Below, piece by piece: positions 45,683 through 54,117 of a stretch of 64,000 nucleotides of DNA; the stretch's first letter is position 1; each line of letters starts with the position of its first letter. Origin of the DNA: Tetragenococcus halophilus subsp. halophilus DSM 20339 (GTDB lineage: Bacteria > Bacillota > Bacilli > Lactobacillales > Enterococcaceae); the NCBI RefSeq assembly GCF_003841405.1, contig NZ_PXYA01000002.1, forward strand, positions 248,001-312,000. The letters are read 5' to 3'. A model generated the notes under the pieces. The model ran no database searches, had not been told where the DNA came from, and saw nothing but the letters and a program-made list of their open reading frames with translations. The position numbers and the translations under genes were made by a program.

Positions 45683-46102
45683 TTAAAATTCTTCTTCCTC
45701 TATTTCTTTGTTAAAGCTCTCATTACAAAATTGAATCGTTTCTTTACTACTGTTAAGTGTCTGTGTAATGAGTTCAACAATCCTATCTGTATTTGCAAAT
45801 TGAGCTGACAATTCAATTAAAAAGGGTAGATTCAACCCTGCAATTAAATAAAAATTAGATTGCTTTATATAACGTAAAAATTCATTATTTACGCTTCCGC
45901 CAAATAAATCTGTAATGACAATTAGTTCTTTTTCTGCATTTTCTGCCATTAACTGGTCCACAGTTTGTTTTAAATCAAAGTTTTCAGTCATATAGCAATC
46001 TAACGCGCTGATTGCTTCATTTTTTCCACAGATCAATTCCAATGAACTTAAAATCCCTGAAGCAAACTTCCCATGGGAAGCTAATATGATTTTCCTGTCC
46101 AA
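45683..46102 (-). CDS. gfrA: Mannose-family PTS component EIIA
   Basis: The 139-residue phosphocarrier has its phospho-histidine in ASHGKFASGI. I choose TTG at 46102: the preceding GAGAGGTGA is the ribosome binding site, about 5 nt away, and the sigma-54 start site predicted near 46121 leaves a 19-nt leader. The GTG at 46111 would overlap that site. First gene of the six-gene operon. Confidence 0.9.
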   Translation of the reverse strand: MDRKIILASHGKFASGILSSLELICGKNEAISALDCYMTENFDLKQTVDQLMAENAEKELIVITDLFGGSVNNEFLRYIKQSNFYLIAGLNLPFLIELSAQFANTDRIVELITQTLNSSKETIQFCNESFNKEIEEEEF

Positions 46103-46120
46103 GCTCTTCACCTCTCTTAC

Positions 46121-46148
46121 ACCTTTATAAAAGCAAAACGCATGCCAA
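46121..46148 (-). promoter_or_regulatory. Sigma-54 (-24/-12) promoter of the gfr-like operon
   Basis: On the minus strand TTGGCATGCGTTTTGCTT (46131-46148) matches the RpoN consensus, with GG (46145-46146) and GC (46133-46134) exactly 10 bp apart. The expected start near 46121 is 19 nt before the chosen start codon. The site lies just after the LevR-like activator gene and overlaps its terminator hairpin. Confidence 0.85.
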
Positions 46149-46166
46149 CTTTAGTGGCATGCGTTT
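46136..46166 (-). terminator. Terminator of the LevR-like regulator gene, overlapping the sigma-54 promoter
   Basis: A 12-bp perfect stem (46136-46147 with 46155-46166) with a 7-nt loop lies 8 bp after the regulator stop. The arm transcribed second (46136-46147) includes the -24 element of the downstream promoter. Confidence 0.85.
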
Positions 46167-46173
46167 AAAATAG

Positions 46174-48945
46174 CTAAAATTCTTCATCAATAGTTAGTTC
46201 GTCAATGTTTTCAAATAATACGTCAAAAATATAGGCAATCTCTGAATCAGGTATTTTGACACTATAATCTTTTTCTATCACACTAAACGCCATTTTAATT
46301 TGTTCTAGCGTTTTGCTTTGACACTGATACAACTGTTCATACCCTTTATAGGTATCAATGGGCATATTACGAATCAAGCGTTCGATTAAGCAGCTTACGT
46401 GAACATATAAAGCTACACGTTTAGCATTACTAATCGTAATATCAGCAATCTGCTCTAAATCCCGCATAAACAAATCGACTTCGCGCATTACCTTTTCCGT
46501 ATCAAGAATCGTTACAGAATCAATCACTTTTTCTAAAGAAAAATTACGAATTAAATTTTCATTGAATCGTTTGTTTTCTTCAGGTTCCATGACATCAAGT
46601 AACCACTCACTTAGCTGATGACTTTCTTTGCCAGAAATCAATTCTTCCAATGAAAGATAGGGAATCCCCTCAATATGCGGATTTGCTGTACCAATAACAC
46701 CTAAGCAATCATACATGGAAAAAATTGTTTCGTTTTGTTTTTTATCTTTAAGTAATTGATACTCATAAGGGAAAATTTTTAACTGGCAACTACTAGGCAA
46801 AGATTTTTCCAATAAATGTGAAATTTGAGTTGCTGTACCAATTCCCGTTAAACAAGTGGTAATCAGTGCTTTTATTTTATTTGTTTCTGGATAAACGATT
46901 TCCCAATCCAAAGGCGTCTGCTGAGCGGATTGATCAACCATTTGCTGTAAAGAAAGATCCTTTTGCAGCTGTTCGCCCATCGAAATAGCTAAAGGAGTGG
47001 TCACATTATTCATAATGACAATCGGCGTAGTAATTTGTTTGGGAAAATATTGATAAATTTCTTTTAATGAGCCCATATCCACGAGGATCACTAGCCCATT
47101 AGATACGTCATTATGCTCTGTATAGTCTAAAATTTCTTCGGCAATTTGTTGAGGGGTAACATCCAAAGACATATCAAATGACTCGAAAATGTCTTTATTT
47201 AAAAATCGATTCGCCACATTAGCAATGCTACTAGCCGTAGCGTATCCATGAGCCACAATAATTGCCTTGGGGATGCCAATTTCTTTCGTCCAGTCAGCCC
47301 GTTTAAGATAAATCGCCAGGATAATTTTATCCATTGAAGAAATTTCTAAATCAAGTTTAGGCTGACACAATTCTAAAATTCGCTTCACGTAATGAAAACT
47401 AGCAGGATAAGCCTGTTCAATCTGCTGTTCTAATTGATAAATTAAATGATTAATTTGCGGATCTTCAGGGAACCAACGGCTGTTTCCTCGTTGAAACAAA
47501 TAATAACTCATTGCATATACACTGTTCCCATCAAAACGTATTTGATAAGAAGCTTCCATCTGCTTAAACGTATCTCGAATATACTGCGTTAAATAAATTA
47601 ATGTCTCGTGCTTTTGTTGCCGATCAGTTTCAAATAAGAGAAAATCAAACAGACGATCCACCTCTGTTTTTAGTTGTTCTTCACAGTTTTCCAAATGTTC
47701 ATTATTTTGTTGAAATTCGGTGAGTATTCGTTCAAAAGAAGTAAGCACTCTTTGTTGTTGTGGTTGGTTATTTTTTGTGAGTTGTTCCAAAGTTGTATGT
47801 TCATCAAAAAGAACATCTTTTTGTACAAACGATTGAATACTAGCATTGGAAGCATTTAGAATGGCTTCAGGCAAGTGATAAATCGTAATTTTTACCGTAT
47901 CATTTTTCTTTTGTTCAGAAAAAGCATTGGCGACTGTTACTTTGACACTGCTTTTTAACTCTCCGATATTCCCTTTAAAACCTGCATTGGTTAATAAAGT
48001 AAGCACCTGACCTGTTACTTTTATCGGACGTCGAATTTTATTATATTCAGCTAACAAAAATGAATAGACTAACTCTAGTCGTTCTGTTCGATTTCTTTCC
48101 ATTAAGGAAGGTAATTCAATCTGGATCGGTACTCTACGGATAAAAGTGGTGAGAAAACTACTTTCAAGATTTTCTGTTGTGGCAAAGAAAATCCGAGTGT
48201 TAATAGGAATAGACTGATTCGTTTCTCCCATTCGGTAAATGACACCCTGGTCTAAAAAAGTAAATAGTTTTTCTTGCCCTTCAGCATTTAAACGATGTAC
48301 TTCGTCTAAAAAGAGAATACCGTTATTGGCTGCTTCAAAAGCGCCTTTCTTGTCTTCTTGCGCTCCAGTATATGCGCCTTTGACATAGCCAAATAAATTA
48401 CTAGTCAACAATTCGGGGTTATTAGCATACTGGGCACAATTAACAGTCACAAATGGCGCATCTTCATCAATCATTTCGTTTTCTAAACAGTACTGATAAA
48501 TTAATTGGACTAAAAAACTTTTCCCCGTCCCACTATCGCCTGTTATTAACGCTGGTAAACCACCATCAGGATAAGATAAAGCTGCTTTTATTTGTTCAAT
48601 TGAGCGGTTTAAACTTTGGTTAAAACCAATCAACAAAGAAAATAGATCTTTTTCTTGTTCAAAAAGCGGTTGTTCTTCTTTTATCTCGTATATACTTTGG
48701 TAATTAAAATATTTTAAAGGAAAAAATTGTTGATCAAATGCAGATTTATGAAAATAATATACAGGACGCGAATTTATTTTAACTAATTTTTCTTCATCAT
48801 TTAATTGGTTTAAATAATGGCTAATCGTATTTCTTTTTACGCCAAAAATTTCTGCTAATTTTTTTGCAGTAAATAACTCGTCCAAAGTATCTAAATCAAG
48901 AAATGCTGTTTGGTTTTTTAAATAATTTAATAAGCTATCTTTCAA
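46174..48945 (-). CDS. gfrR: LevR/GfrR-type sigma-54-dependent PTS-regulated activator
   Basis: The 923-residue activator has an N-terminal helix-turn-helix (TAKKLAEIFGVKRNTISHYLNQL) and an AAA+ domain with GDSGTGKS and the sigma-54 contact loop GAYTGA. A PRD, an EIIA-Man-like domain (IIVAHGYATASSIANVANRFL), an EIIB-like region and a C-terminal PRD (YVHVSCLIERLI) follow. Such proteins open RpoN promoters and are tuned by PTS phosphorylation. TTG at 48945 is chosen (AAGGTGG 5 nt upstream) over GTG at 48954. It lies directly upstream of the operon that carries the matching -24/-12 promoter. The rpoN gene is outside the window. Confidence 0.92.
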   Translation of the reverse strand: MKDSLLNYLKNQTAFLDLDTLDELFTAKKLAEIFGVKRNTISHYLNQLNDEEKLVKINSRPVYYFHKSAFDQQFFPLKYFNYQSIYEIKEEQPLFEQEKDLFSLLIGFNQSLNRSIEQIKAALSYPDGGLPALITGDSGTGKSFLVQLIYQYCLENEMIDEDAPFVTVNCAQYANNPELLTSNLFGYVKGAYTGAQEDKKGAFEAANNGILFLDEVHRLNAEGQEKLFTFLDQGVIYRMGETNQSIPINTRIFFATTENLESSFLTTFIRRVPIQIELPSLMERNRTERLELVYSFLLAEYNKIRRPIKVTGQVLTLLTNAGFKGNIGELKSSVKVTVANAFSEQKKNDTVKITIYHLPEAILNASNASIQSFVQKDVLFDEHTTLEQLTKNNQPQQQRVLTSFERILTEFQQNNEHLENCEEQLKTEVDRLFDFLLFETDRQQKHETLIYLTQYIRDTFKQMEASYQIRFDGNSVYAMSYYLFQRGNSRWFPEDPQINHLIYQLEQQIEQAYPASFHYVKRILELCQPKLDLEISSMDKIILAIYLKRADWTKEIGIPKAIIVAHGYATASSIANVANRFLNKDIFESFDMSLDVTPQQIAEEILDYTEHNDVSNGLVILVDMGSLKEIYQYFPKQITTPIVIMNNVTTPLAISMGEQLQKDLSLQQMVDQSAQQTPLDWEIVYPETNKIKALITTCLTGIGTATQISHLLEKSLPSSCQLKIFPYEYQLLKDKKQNETIFSMYDCLGVIGTANPHIEGIPYLSLEELISGKESHQLSEWLLDVMEPEENKRFNENLIRNFSLEKVIDSVTILDTEKVMREVDLFMRDLEQIADITISNAKRVALYVHVSCLIERLIRNMPIDTYKGYEQLYQCQSKTLEQIKMAFSVIEKDYSVKIPDSEIAYIFDVLFENIDELTIDEEF

Positions 48946-48972
48946 AAACTCCACCTTCTACACCCATTTTAA

Positions 48973-49008
48973 TAAAAAAAAAGGAATAACGCCGCTTGTT
49001 AGCGTTAT
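48973..49008 (-). promoter_or_regulatory. Attenuator-like hairpin in the leader of the activator gene
   Basis: On the minus strand ATAACGC...GCGTTAT (7-bp stem) is followed by a long T run before the regulator start. The gene to the left is divergent, so this is not a terminator of an upstream gene. The remainder of 49009-49200 is AT-rich with the upstream region of the DUF924 gene. Confidence 0.45.
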
Positions 49009-49200
49009 CTTTTTACTATTGATAATAACATATAAAATTGCGAAAGCGCAGTTTATTTTATTTATATAATAAGATAATCTCTTTTTATTAATGGTTTTAA
49101 CTACTTAAATTATGCTAAAATTTAAGTATAAACTGATCATTAATTTTAAGGTTAACGAAAACAATCTATCGGTAGAAAAATTAAGCAAAAGGAGAATTTT

Positions 49201-49742
49201 ATGCAAACCCCAGAGACAGTTTTACATTTTTGGTTTCATGAATTAGCCCCAGAGCAACAATTCAATGGTGGTAGTGAAATCGATCAATTAATTGCAGAGC
49301 GGTTCAAAGAACTGCATCTACAAGCTAGCCAGGGTGAACTTGATAGCTGGCGTTCTAGTATCCAAGGTCGTTTAGCAGAAATTATTTTACTTGATCAGTT
49401 TTCTCGCAATATTATCGCGGACAAGCAAAATCATTTGCTTTTGACGCTATGGCCTTAGTTTTGTCCCAAGAGGCATTAAAAACTGAACAAGCACAAAGTC
49501 TAACACCAGATGAACTTGGTTTTTTGTTAATGCCATTTATGCATTCTGAATCCAAAAAAATTCATCAAACAGCTATAGGCTTATTTGATCAACCAGGCTT
49601 AGAACTATATCTAGACTATGAAAAACGCCATAAGAAAATTATCGACCGTTTTGGTAGATATCCACACCGCAACACGATCTTAAAAAGAGTATCAAGCGAG
49701 GAAGAGCAAGAGTTTCTGACTGAACCAGGTAGTTCTTTTTAG
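49201..49742 (+). pseudogene. DUF924 family protein, frameshifted
   Basis: Two overlapping frames together encode one DUF924 protein. The first (49201-49458) runs through QTPETVLHFWFHEL to LDQFSRNI and then goes out of frame. The second (49449-49742) resumes at MALVLSQEALK and ends normally after HRN..LKRVSSEEEQEFL. Restoring one base near the A4 run at 49427-49430 gives the family's SFAFDAMAL. The deletion is either a real inactivation or a sequencing slip. DUF924 function is unknown. AAAAGGAG precedes the ATG. Confidence 0.85.
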
Positions 49743-49753
49743 TAGTAATTAAT

Positions 49754-49844
49754 AAAATAACCGAACGATAAAAAGAGACCATTTAAGTTTTTTCGTGAAA
49801 ATCACGACAGTTAATAAATCTCAGCAATATCGTTCGGTTATTTT
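49754..49844. repeat. Large hairpin element with 17-bp perfect outer stem and inner hairpin
   Basis: AAAATAACCGAACGATA (49754-49770) pairs perfectly with 49828-49844. Inside the 57-nt loop lie a GAGA/TCTC pairing and an apical TCGTGA-AAA-TCACGA hairpin. A T-rich stretch follows on the right. It could end transcription on both strands but is far larger than the other terminators here. It may be a structured RNA or a mobile relic. Confidence 0.6.
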
Positions 49845-49934
49845 GTTTTACTTATTTCGAAGTTTTTATCTCAAACCTTCGCCTTTTTATCCTTTTTGCT
49901 TTGTGTTAATTTATGCATAAAATTCTCCTAAATT

Positions 49935-51110
49935 TTATTTATAGTCATGAATTGTTACACCCTTAACGACACGGTTTACTGTTCCTGTAGCAGATGGCGT
50001 ATCTGGTGTATTTTTTAATTTCAAAGAAGTCATAATTGCAACAGTTTGAGCAAATACAATATCTGCTAAAGCTAAATAACCATCTGGCAACAGTCTTTGT
50101 TCTTCTGAGAAAGTAAACTGAGTTCCTGTAAAATTACGTTCTCCCATTTGACCAATAGCAATGACATCTTTTGCAATTTCGTCTGCTTTCACTTCTTCAA
50201 GAATATCTAAATCATAATCACGAGTATATTCGTTGTTATTTACGAAGCCAAATACGATTGTTTTGTCATTAACAAATGATTTAGGGCCATGACGAAAACC
50301 CATAGAAGAATCAAAAACGGTCGCTATCTGTCCTGCTGTTAGTTCCAAAATCTTTAATTGTGCTTCACGTGTCAACCCTGATAGACTTCCCGAACCCAGA
50401 TAAACAATACGATCAAAATCCTGATCAACAATCTCTTGTACTTCATTTTCACGAGTAATCACTTCTTTTGCCATATTACTTAGCTTTTGTACATCGCTTG
50501 CTTTTTGCTCTTGACTGCTTGTGTCAAAAATCAGTAAAGAGGTCAAAGTCATGCAGGTAAAACTACCCGTCATCGCAAAACCATCATCATTTGAACGCGC
50601 AGGAGCTAAAAATAAGAAATTATTGTCTTCCTCTTTACTACGTTTTGCCAACGCGCCTTCAGGTACACAGGTTACAGTTAAATGATGAATATTTTTAACC
50701 ACTTTATTTGCTACATCTACTGCTGCAATACTTTCTGGACTATTACCACTTCTGGCAAATGAAACTAACAATGTCGGTTCTTTTTCAAACAGGTATTCTG
50801 TAGGGCGGGCTACTAGATCCGTTGTGCCAATACTTTGAAAAATATATTTTTGTGTATCCCCTTTCAAATTTAAATAAGGTACTAGCGTGTCTCCAACATA
50901 TTGAGATGTCCCTGCTCCAGTAAAAACTACCCTGATTTTTTGTCCGTCAGCACTTGCTTCTACCTTCGATAAAAATTCTTTAATATCCGCTTTTATATCC
51001 TCATAAAGCGCTAAATTTTCTTTCCAAAGCTCAGGCTGTTGTTTGATTTCTCGACTAGTAATTTCAGCCCCTTTTTGCTTTAATTCTTCTGTTGATAATG
51101 AGAACATCAT
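49935..51110 (-). CDS. agaS: AgaS-type tagatose/galactosamine-6-phosphate isomerase (SIS protein)
   Basis: The 391-residue protein has two SIS domains (VVFTGAGTSQYVGDTLVPYL, VSFARSGNSPESIAA; second IVYLGSGSLSGLTREAQLKIL and FDSSMGFRHGPKSFVNDKT). It matches AgaS, which deaminates/isomerises galactosamine-6-phosphate to tagatose-6-phosphate. It is 19 bp downstream of a GntR/UTRA regulator gene. A pfkB-family remnant nearby (52166-52396) would fit a lost tagatose-6-phosphate kinase. Confidence 0.88.
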   Translation of the reverse strand: MMFSLSTEELKQKGAEITSREIKQQPELWKENLALYEDIKADIKEFLSKVEASADGQKIRVVFTGAGTSQYVGDTLVPYLNLKGDTQKYIFQSIGTTDLVARPTEYLFEKEPTLLVSFARSGNSPESIAAVDVANKVVKNIHHLTVTCVPEGALAKRSKEEDNNFLFLAPARSNDDGFAMTGSFTCMTLTSLLIFDTSSQEQKASDVQKLSNMAKEVITRENEVQEIVDQDFDRIVYLGSGSLSGLTREAQLKILELTAGQIATVFDSSMGFRHGPKSFVNDKTIVFGFVNNNEYTRDYDLDILEEVKADEIAKDVIAIGQMGERNFTGTQFTFSEEQRLLPDGYLALADIVFAQTVAIMTSLKLKNTPDTPSATGTVNRVVKGVTIHDYK

Positions 51111-51129
51111 TTATCTTCCTCCTGTTTTT

Positions 51130-51858
51130 TTAATTCCTTACATGACGAATTTTATAATGAAATTGATCTGCCCTAGCAATACTTAACGTAAATTCAATCA
51201 CTTCATTTTTCATATTATAAGTTAACCGACTTAGATGTAGTACCGGTGAACCTGAATAAATCTGTAAAATCTCAGCATCCTCTTTTGTAGCAATACTTGC
51301 ATAAAACTCTTCATCTGCTAAACGAATTTTTTGTTCAAAGTCATCAGAAAAGACATCGTATAAAGGTTTTTGTAATAGCAGTTCTTTTGTTAATGACAAA
51401 AAAGGTTTTACAGGTAAATATGAAGTCTCTACCATCAAAGGTTCATCATCTGCCAAGCGTAGCCTTTTCAACTTATAAACTGTTTCCCCTAAAGAAGTTT
51501 GTAGGGCCTCTGCGACCTGTTTATCAGCTTCAACTTGTTCAAAAGCCAAAATATGAGTCTGAGGTTTTCTGCCCAATTTTTTCATCTGTTCGGTAAAACT
51601 ATAAACCCCAGCTAAATCAGCTGTTTGCTTAGATAGCTCAGATACAAAAGTCCCTTTACCATGACGACGGTAAACATATCCATCGCTTTCTAATTCTTGC
51701 AAAGCTAAACGTACCGTAGTACGACTAACACCGAACCTTTTTTCTATTTCTCTTTCAGAAGGTAGTTTATCATGTACAAGCAGTTTATTTTCAATTTGAT
51801 TTTTTAAAAAATCCACTAATTGATAATACAAAGGTTGACTATTAAATGTATGCTTCAT
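51130..51858 (-). CDS. GntR-family regulator with UTRA ligand domain
   Basis: The 242-residue regulator has an N-terminal GntR winged helix (LPSEREIEKRFGVSRTTVRLALQELESDGYVYRRHGKGTFV) and a C-terminal UTRA domain that usually binds phosphorylated amino sugars. The ATG at 51858 has AAGGAGGT upstream; the in-frame ATG-like start at 51888 has none and overlaps an operator. Cotranscribed with agaS. Probably binds TGGTTATAACCA at 51876-51887. Confidence 0.9.
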   Translation of the reverse strand: MKHTFNSQPLYYQLVDFLKNQIENKLLVHDKLPSEREIEKRFGVSRTTVRLALQELESDGYVYRRHGKGTFVSELSKQTADLAGVYSFTEQMKKLGRKPQTHILAFEQVEADKQVAEALQTSLGETVYKLKRLRLADDEPLMVETSYLPVKPFLSLTKELLLQKPLYDVFSDDFEQKIRLADEEFYASIATKEDAEILQIYSGSPVLHLSRLTYNMKNEVIEFTLSIARADQFHYKIRHVRN

Positions 51859-51875
51859 AACTACCTCCTTGTAAC

Positions 51876-51943
51876 TGGTTATAACCACAATGTAAGTATA
51901 AGCGGATCCTGTTAAAATGTCAAATAAGTATAGCTTATTTGAC
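51876..51943 (-). promoter_or_regulatory. agaS operon promoter with two dyads
   Basis: On the minus strand TTGACA (51918-51923), 17-bp spacer, TATACT (51895-51900). TGGTTATAACCA (51876-51887), a NagR/AgaR-like box, lies just downstream. A second palindrome, GTCAAATAAG-TATAG-CTTATTTGAC (51919-51943), overlaps the -35. From 51944 to 52165 nothing else is seen. Confidence 0.7.
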
Positions 51944-52165
51944 TTAGGATAACATTCTGCTAGAAAGCTTCACATCAATTAATAATTGCTTTCTTATTTT
52001 TAATCAATTAAAAATTCACTGATTTATCATTTTTAAACCGGTGGCTTTTTTAGTTTCTATAGGAATTTTTCAATACCACTATCTTCTTAAAATTCATTAC
52101 ATGTACAGATATTTTACCCTCTCCAACAATAAGTAAAAATCTGCTAAAGACTCTAATAGAGTTAA

Positions 52166-52396
52166 CTTTACGAGGGTTATGCAGAACCGATCGAAGCAAA
52201 AAATCCAATTGCCTCTGGAGACTTTTTCTTGGGGAGAATGATAGCTGGTATCCATAGACAAATGGATGCAGTAGATATGTTAAAAGATGCCTTATGCTAT
52301 TCTACTTCTAATGCAATGAATTGGTTCCCAATGGTTGATGATAAGCAATTAGCAAATATAAAATCTTCTATAGTAGTAAAAGAAATTACAAGATGA
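52166..52396 (+). pseudogene. 3' remnant of a PfkB-family sugar kinase
   Basis: The open frame encodes ~76 residues with the PfkB anion-hole motif as NPIASGDFFLGRMIAGI, then the C-terminal helix up to the stop at 52394-52396. The usual first ~230 residues are missing and a stop precedes the fragment. The motif style and the neighbouring agaS suggest a decayed tagatose-6-phosphate kinase or 1-phosphofructokinase-like gene. Confidence 0.7.
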
Positions 52397-52435
52397 CAAC
52401 ATAAAAGTATTCTGAAGAATACACCTTTATTAAAG

Positions 52436-52482
52436 TAAAAAAATAGCTACGGATAAAATAAAATCATTTCATCCGTAGTTAT
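52436..52482 (-). terminator. dha operon terminator
   Basis: On the minus strand ACTACGGAT pairs with ATCCGTAG and is followed by a T-rich run, ~20 bp after the dhaL stop. Confidence 0.8.
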
Positions 52483-52501
52483 AGTTATTTATAGCTAAAA
52501 T

Positions 52502-53101
52502 TTACCCAATCACTTCCACCAGCGCGTCAAAAAATAGTGCACTAGAAGCAGCACCTGGATCAATGTGCCCTTTCGAACGTTCACCTAAATAAGAGGCACG
52601 CCCTTTTTTTGCGATCAAATCTTTGGTGTGTTCTTTGGCTTTTTCGACCTGATCTTTAGTAAGCCCGCCTTCTTTTAAGCTTTGTGCAACGGGTTCCCAA
52701 ACATCGACCATGGTTTTATCTTCAAATTCGGTTTTTCCTCTTTTTTTAATTCCCGCTAAACCTTGTTCAACAATTGAACCTAATTGTTCATAAGAATCAA
52801 TCGTTTCTATTCCTTTCGTTTCTTTGACCATATTCATCAGTGCCGATCCATATAATGGCCCCGAAGCGCCACCGACTTTAGAAATCATCGCCATAGAAAA
52901 CACTTGAAAAGTATCACTGATTGTTTCAGGCTGCTTTTGTTCAAATGATTCGTCATAGGCATTGACACCACGAGCCATATTGTTGCCATGGTCGCCATCG
53001 CCAATAGGCGTATCTAAATCACTCAAATAACCTTTATTTTCTTTAATTTTATCTGTAAATTTCGTAAACCAAGTTTGCACATCTTCAGCTGTTAATTGCA
53101 T
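52502..53101 (-). CDS. dhaL: Dihydroxyacetone kinase subunit DhaL
   Basis: The ADP-binding subunit takes phosphate from DhaM and passes it to DhaK-bound dihydroxyacetone. The 199-residue protein has the Mg-ADP motif DLDTPIGDGDHGNNMARG and GGASGPLYGSA. ATG at 53101 has GAGGAGG upstream and fits the family start. Last gene of dhaMKL. Confidence 0.95.
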   Translation of the reverse strand: MQLTAEDVQTWFTKFTDKIKENKGYLSDLDTPIGDGDHGNNMARGVNAYDESFEQKQPETISDTFQVFSMAMISKVGGASGPLYGSALMNMVKETKGIETIDSYEQLGSIVEQGLAGIKKRGKTEFEDKTMVDVWEPVAQSLKEGGLTKDQVEKAKEHTKDLIAKKGRASYLGERSKGHIDPGAASSALFFDALVEVIG

Positions 53102-53112
53102 AAAAATCCTCC

Positions 53113-54096
53113 TCACCAAGAAATCGTAGTGACTTCACTTTCCAGCGCATCTTTGATCGTTTCATCTTCTAAATCAATCAAAGTTAAAGAAACACCTTCC
53201 ATATCAAGAGAAGTCATGTAATTGCCCACTTTATGGAATGTCACTTCAATATTTTGCTCTTTTAATAAGTTTAAAACATCGTTCATGAAAATAAACTGTT
53301 CCATTAATGGCGTACCGCCCATACCGTTTACGAGAACCCCTACTTTTTGAGGTTGTTTTTCATAGTCCGCTAAAATTTTTGTGGTAAGTTCTTTGGCCAA
53401 ACCTTTAGACGGTTGAATTTTTTCGCGACGATAACCTGCTTCTCCATGGATGCCAACACCATATTCAATTTCATCTTCGGCCAACTCAAAGCCTGGCTTT
53501 CCAACTTCTGGTACAGTCGCTGCGTGCAAGGCTAAACCGATCGTCTTGATTTTTTTAACTACTTCATCGCCGCGTTTTTTTAGTTCTTCTAATGAAGCGC
53601 CTGCTCGTGCAGCATCGCCTAAAATTTTATGCACTAAAACTGTGCCGGCCACACCACGTTTACCGGCTGTAAATTCGCTATCTTCTACGGCAATATCATC
53701 ATCTATGACCACAATTTCGGATTGGATATCGTCCATTTCCGCCATCTCTTGCGCCATTTCAAAATTTAAATTATCGCCCGTATAATTTTTGACCAGAAGT
53801 AAGACGCCTTCTCCTTGATCCGCTTCTTTCATTGCAATTTGAATTTGATCCGGTGTCGGTGAAGTAAAAACATCACCCGCGACAGCAGCACTCAACATGC
53901 CATCACCCACAAAACCTGCGTGAGAAGGTTCATGACCACTACCGCCCCCGGAAACTAGCGCAACTTGTTTTTTACTTTCATTTTTTGCGATCACACGAGA
54001 ATCTTCTACGCGATGAACTAGTTTAGGATAACTGGCCGACAGTCCCCTTAACATCTCTTCAATAATATCATCTGTTTGATTAATAATTTTTTTCAT
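53113..54096 (-). CDS. dhaK: Dihydroxyacetone kinase subunit DhaK
   Basis: The substrate-binding subunit holds dihydroxyacetone as a hemiaminal on a histidine; that residue is in the GVGIHGEAGYRREK segment. The 327-residue protein also has the GGGSGHEPSHAGFVGDGMLSAAV motif. Normal length. The operon supplies dihydroxyacetone phosphate from glycerol metabolism. Confidence 0.96.
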   Translation of the reverse strand: MKKIINQTDDIIEEMLRGLSASYPKLVHRVEDSRVIAKNESKKQVALVSGGGSGHEPSHAGFVGDGMLSAAVAGDVFTSPTPDQIQIAMKEADQGEGVLLLVKNYTGDNLNFEMAQEMAEMDDIQSEIVVIDDDIAVEDSEFTAGKRGVAGTVLVHKILGDAARAGASLEELKKRGDEVVKKIKTIGLALHAATVPEVGKPGFELAEDEIEYGVGIHGEAGYRREKIQPSKGLAKELTTKILADYEKQPQKVGVLVNGMGGTPLMEQFIFMNDVLNLLKEQNIEVTFHKVGNYMTSLDMEGVSLTLIDLEDETIKDALESEVTTISW

Positions 54097-54117
54097 TGTT
54101 TGCCCTCCAATTTATTT

